Assembly: GCA_963782555.1 (NCBI GenBank)
Contig: CAWAKB010000002.1
Coordinates: 62,001 to 126,000, forward strand
Direction of reading: 5' to 3'
DNA length: 64,000 nt
From: Hyphomicrobium_A sp963782555
Lineage (GTDB): Bacteria; Pseudomonadota; Alphaproteobacteria; Rhizobiales; Hyphomicrobiaceae
Under the pieces are notes generated by a model that ran no database searches, was not told where the DNA came from, and saw nothing but the letters and a program-made list of their open reading frames with translations. Numbering within the stretch: position 1 is the first letter of the stretch; each line of letters opens with the position of its first letter. Position numbers and translations under genes: made by a program. Below, one piece after another: positions 62,881 through 64,000 of the stretch.

Positions 62881-63477
62881 ATGCGAGGACTTCTGGGGCT
62901 GAGCCGTCTCATCGATGCGGGCACGCGCCGCCTGGGCCAGTGGGTGGCTTGGCTGGTGGTCGCGGCGGCGCTGATCAGCGCCGGCAACGCGGTCATCCGC
63001 AAGCTTTTCGATACAAGCTCGAATGCGTGGCTGGAGCTGCAATGGTGGCTGTTTGCCGCCGTGTTCCTGCTCGCCGCGCCCTGGACGCTGGCGCTGAATG
63101 AGCACATCCGCATCGACATCCTGAGCCAGCGCTTCCCGCGCTGGCTTCGCAACTGGATCGAGATCGCGGGCCATCTCCTGTTCCTGATGCCCATGGCGGC
63201 GATCATCGTGTGGACCTCCTGGCCCTTCTTCCTCGTCTCCTATGCGCAGAACGAGCAGTCCTCCAACTACGGCGGGCTGCCCCAGTGGCCGCCTAAGTTC
63301 CTCATTCCGCTGGCCTTTGCGATTTTGTTCGTGCAGGCGCTGTCGGAGCTCATCAAGCGCATCGCGGTCATGCGCGGCGATCTCACCGAGACCGATCTCG
63401 GCATCCACCATCCGGCCGAGGCGGGCCACGTCAGCGAGTCGGAAGCCGACGCCGTCGGCAAGAAAAGCAAACGCTAA
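62881..63477 (+). CDS. TRAP transporter small permease subunit (DctQ family)
   Basis: 198 residues with four hydrophobic helices (WVAWLVVAAALISAGNAVIR, WLFAAVFLLAAPWTLALNEH, IAGHLLFLMPMAAIIVWTSW, KFLIPLAFAILFVQALSELI). NEHIRIDILSQRFPR is the signature region of DctQ proteins. It forms the membrane complex with the large subunit encoded next to it. The charged C-terminal tail is cytoplasmic. Confidence 0.93.
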   Translation: MRGLLGLSRLIDAGTRRLGQWVAWLVVAAALISAGNAVIRKLFDTSSNAWLELQWWLFAAVFLLAAPWTLALNEHIRIDILSQRFPRWLRNWIEIAGHLLFLMPMAAIIVWTSWPFFLVSYAQNEQSSNYGGLPQWPPKFLIPLAFAILFVQALSELIKRIAVMRGDLTETDLGIHHPAEAGHVSESEADAVGKKSKR

Positions 63478-63543
63478 GGGGCTCTCCCCGGTTCATGCGC
63501 AGCATGGCTTCGCGGTGACCGAGGAAGGGTGGGTTGAGGGGAC

Positions 63544-64000
63544 ATGCTGGAGCTCATCGCAGAGAACCTGGCGCCGATCATGTTCGCGGCGCTCATCGTG
63601 TTTCTGCTCCTGGGCTATCCCGTCGCCTTCTCGCTGGCGGCCGTCGGCCTCCTCTTCTTCGTGATCGGCGTGGAGCTGGCCCCGCTTTCCGGCGGCGTGA
63701 TCAACCTCTCCTGGCCGCTTCTGAAGACGCTGCCCGAGCGCATCTACGGGGTGATGACCAACGAGACGCTGCTCGCCATCCCCTTCTTCGCCTTCATGGG
63801 GCTCATTCTCGAGCGCTCCGGCATGGCCGAGGACCTGTTGGAGACGGTGGGGCAGCTGTTCGGGCCGGCGCGCGGCGGCATTGCCTACGCGGTGGTCTTC
63901 GTCGGCGCGCTGCTCGCCGCCACCACCGGCGTGGTCGCGGCCTCCGTCATCTCCATGGGTCTCATCTCGCTGCCGATCATGCTGCGCTATGGCTACGACG
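63544..64000 (+). CDS. TRAP transporter large permease subunit (DctM family), cut by the window end
   Basis: First 152 residues of the 12-helix transport subunit: MLELIAENLAPIMFAALIVF, LLGYPVAFSLAAVGLLFFVI, TLPERIYGVMTNETLLAIPF with the conserved FAFMGLILERSGMAEDLLE, then VGALLAATTGVVAASVISMG. The pattern is characteristic of DctM. Translation starts at 63544, 66 bases after dctQ, with GGGTTGAGGGGAC before it. No solute-binding gene lies between or before the pair in this window, so the cognate binding protein may follow or be elsewhere. Confidence 0.94.
   Translation, partial: MLELIAENLAPIMFAALIVFLLLGYPVAFSLAAVGLLFFVIGVELAPLSGGVINLSWPLLKTLPERIYGVMTNETLLAIPFFAFMGLILERSGMAEDLLETVGQLFGPARGGIAYAVVFVGALLAATTGVVAASVISMGLISLPIMLRYGYD

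Overview
The window is GC-rich DNA from an alphaproteobacterium, most likely of the order Hyphomicrobiales (Rhizobiales). Pointers are a CpdR-like cell-cycle regulator, a membrane-bound ferritin (MbfA) behind an Irr-type iron control element, a BA14K-like protein, Omp25-like outer-membrane barrels, a VPLPA-type C-terminal sorting signal, and an infC / rpmI-rplT / pheST arrangement. The species cannot be named from sequence reading alone.

Layout. 0-4 kb: broken hpt and cpdR-like genes, a small lipoprotein, dispersed palindromic repeats, and molybdenum-cofactor genes moaA and mobA. 4-10 kb: a TRAP solute-binding protein, a VPLPA-CTERM protein, a fused CoA-transferase, an acyltransferase-3 membrane protein and tRNA-Arg(CCG). 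10-12.2 kb: isochorismatase-fold hydrolase, urea transporter and cupin. 12.3-19 kb: accessory DNA with a duplicated DUF4242 gene, four copies of an intergenic/leader repeat beside small secreted proteins, and AraC and LuxR regulators. 19.2-20.5 kb: an IS3-family element with a 4-bp target duplication.

20.9-29.5 kb is the most striking region. A six-subunit hydrogenase-4-like membrane complex (HyfC, E, F, G, I, B) is followed by an unknown 119-residue protein and preceded by a DUF190 PII-like gene. Two separate fluoride (crcB-motif) riboswitches lie on the same strand, one in front of the complex operon and one in front of DUF190. Each follows a promoter-like sequence, and each start codon is directly preceded by a 7-bp hairpin that encloses the ribosome binding site. 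The large subunit lacks the cysteines that bind the NiFe centre, while the small subunit keeps its iron-sulphur ligands. This is therefore not a hydrogenase but a complex-I-like machine apparently induced by fluoride.

29.5-34.4 kb: a heavy-metal RND efflux system (CzcBA type) with a DUF2946 protein. 35-45.5 kb: pirin, HdeD-like protein, two paralogous double-barrel proteins with an omptin-like second half, aldehyde dehydrogenase plus DUF779, an AcuI-type reductase, a DUF2270 membrane protein and a GGDEF protein. 45.6-64 kb: mainly housekeeping genes: a nuclease, infA, cold-shock protein, lepA, mbfA, lytic transglycosylase, ndh, pheST, rplT, rpmI, infC (apparently starting at ATC), a Mrp-DUF971 fusion, and the start of a TRAP permease pair.

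Caution on sequence quality: at least eight genes (hpt, cpdR-like, a secreted protein, the transposase, hyfE, czcA, pirin, pheT) are each broken by one or two bases. Because pheT is essential, these look more like consensus errors than real decay. The apparent HyfE-HyfF fusion is one such artefact.
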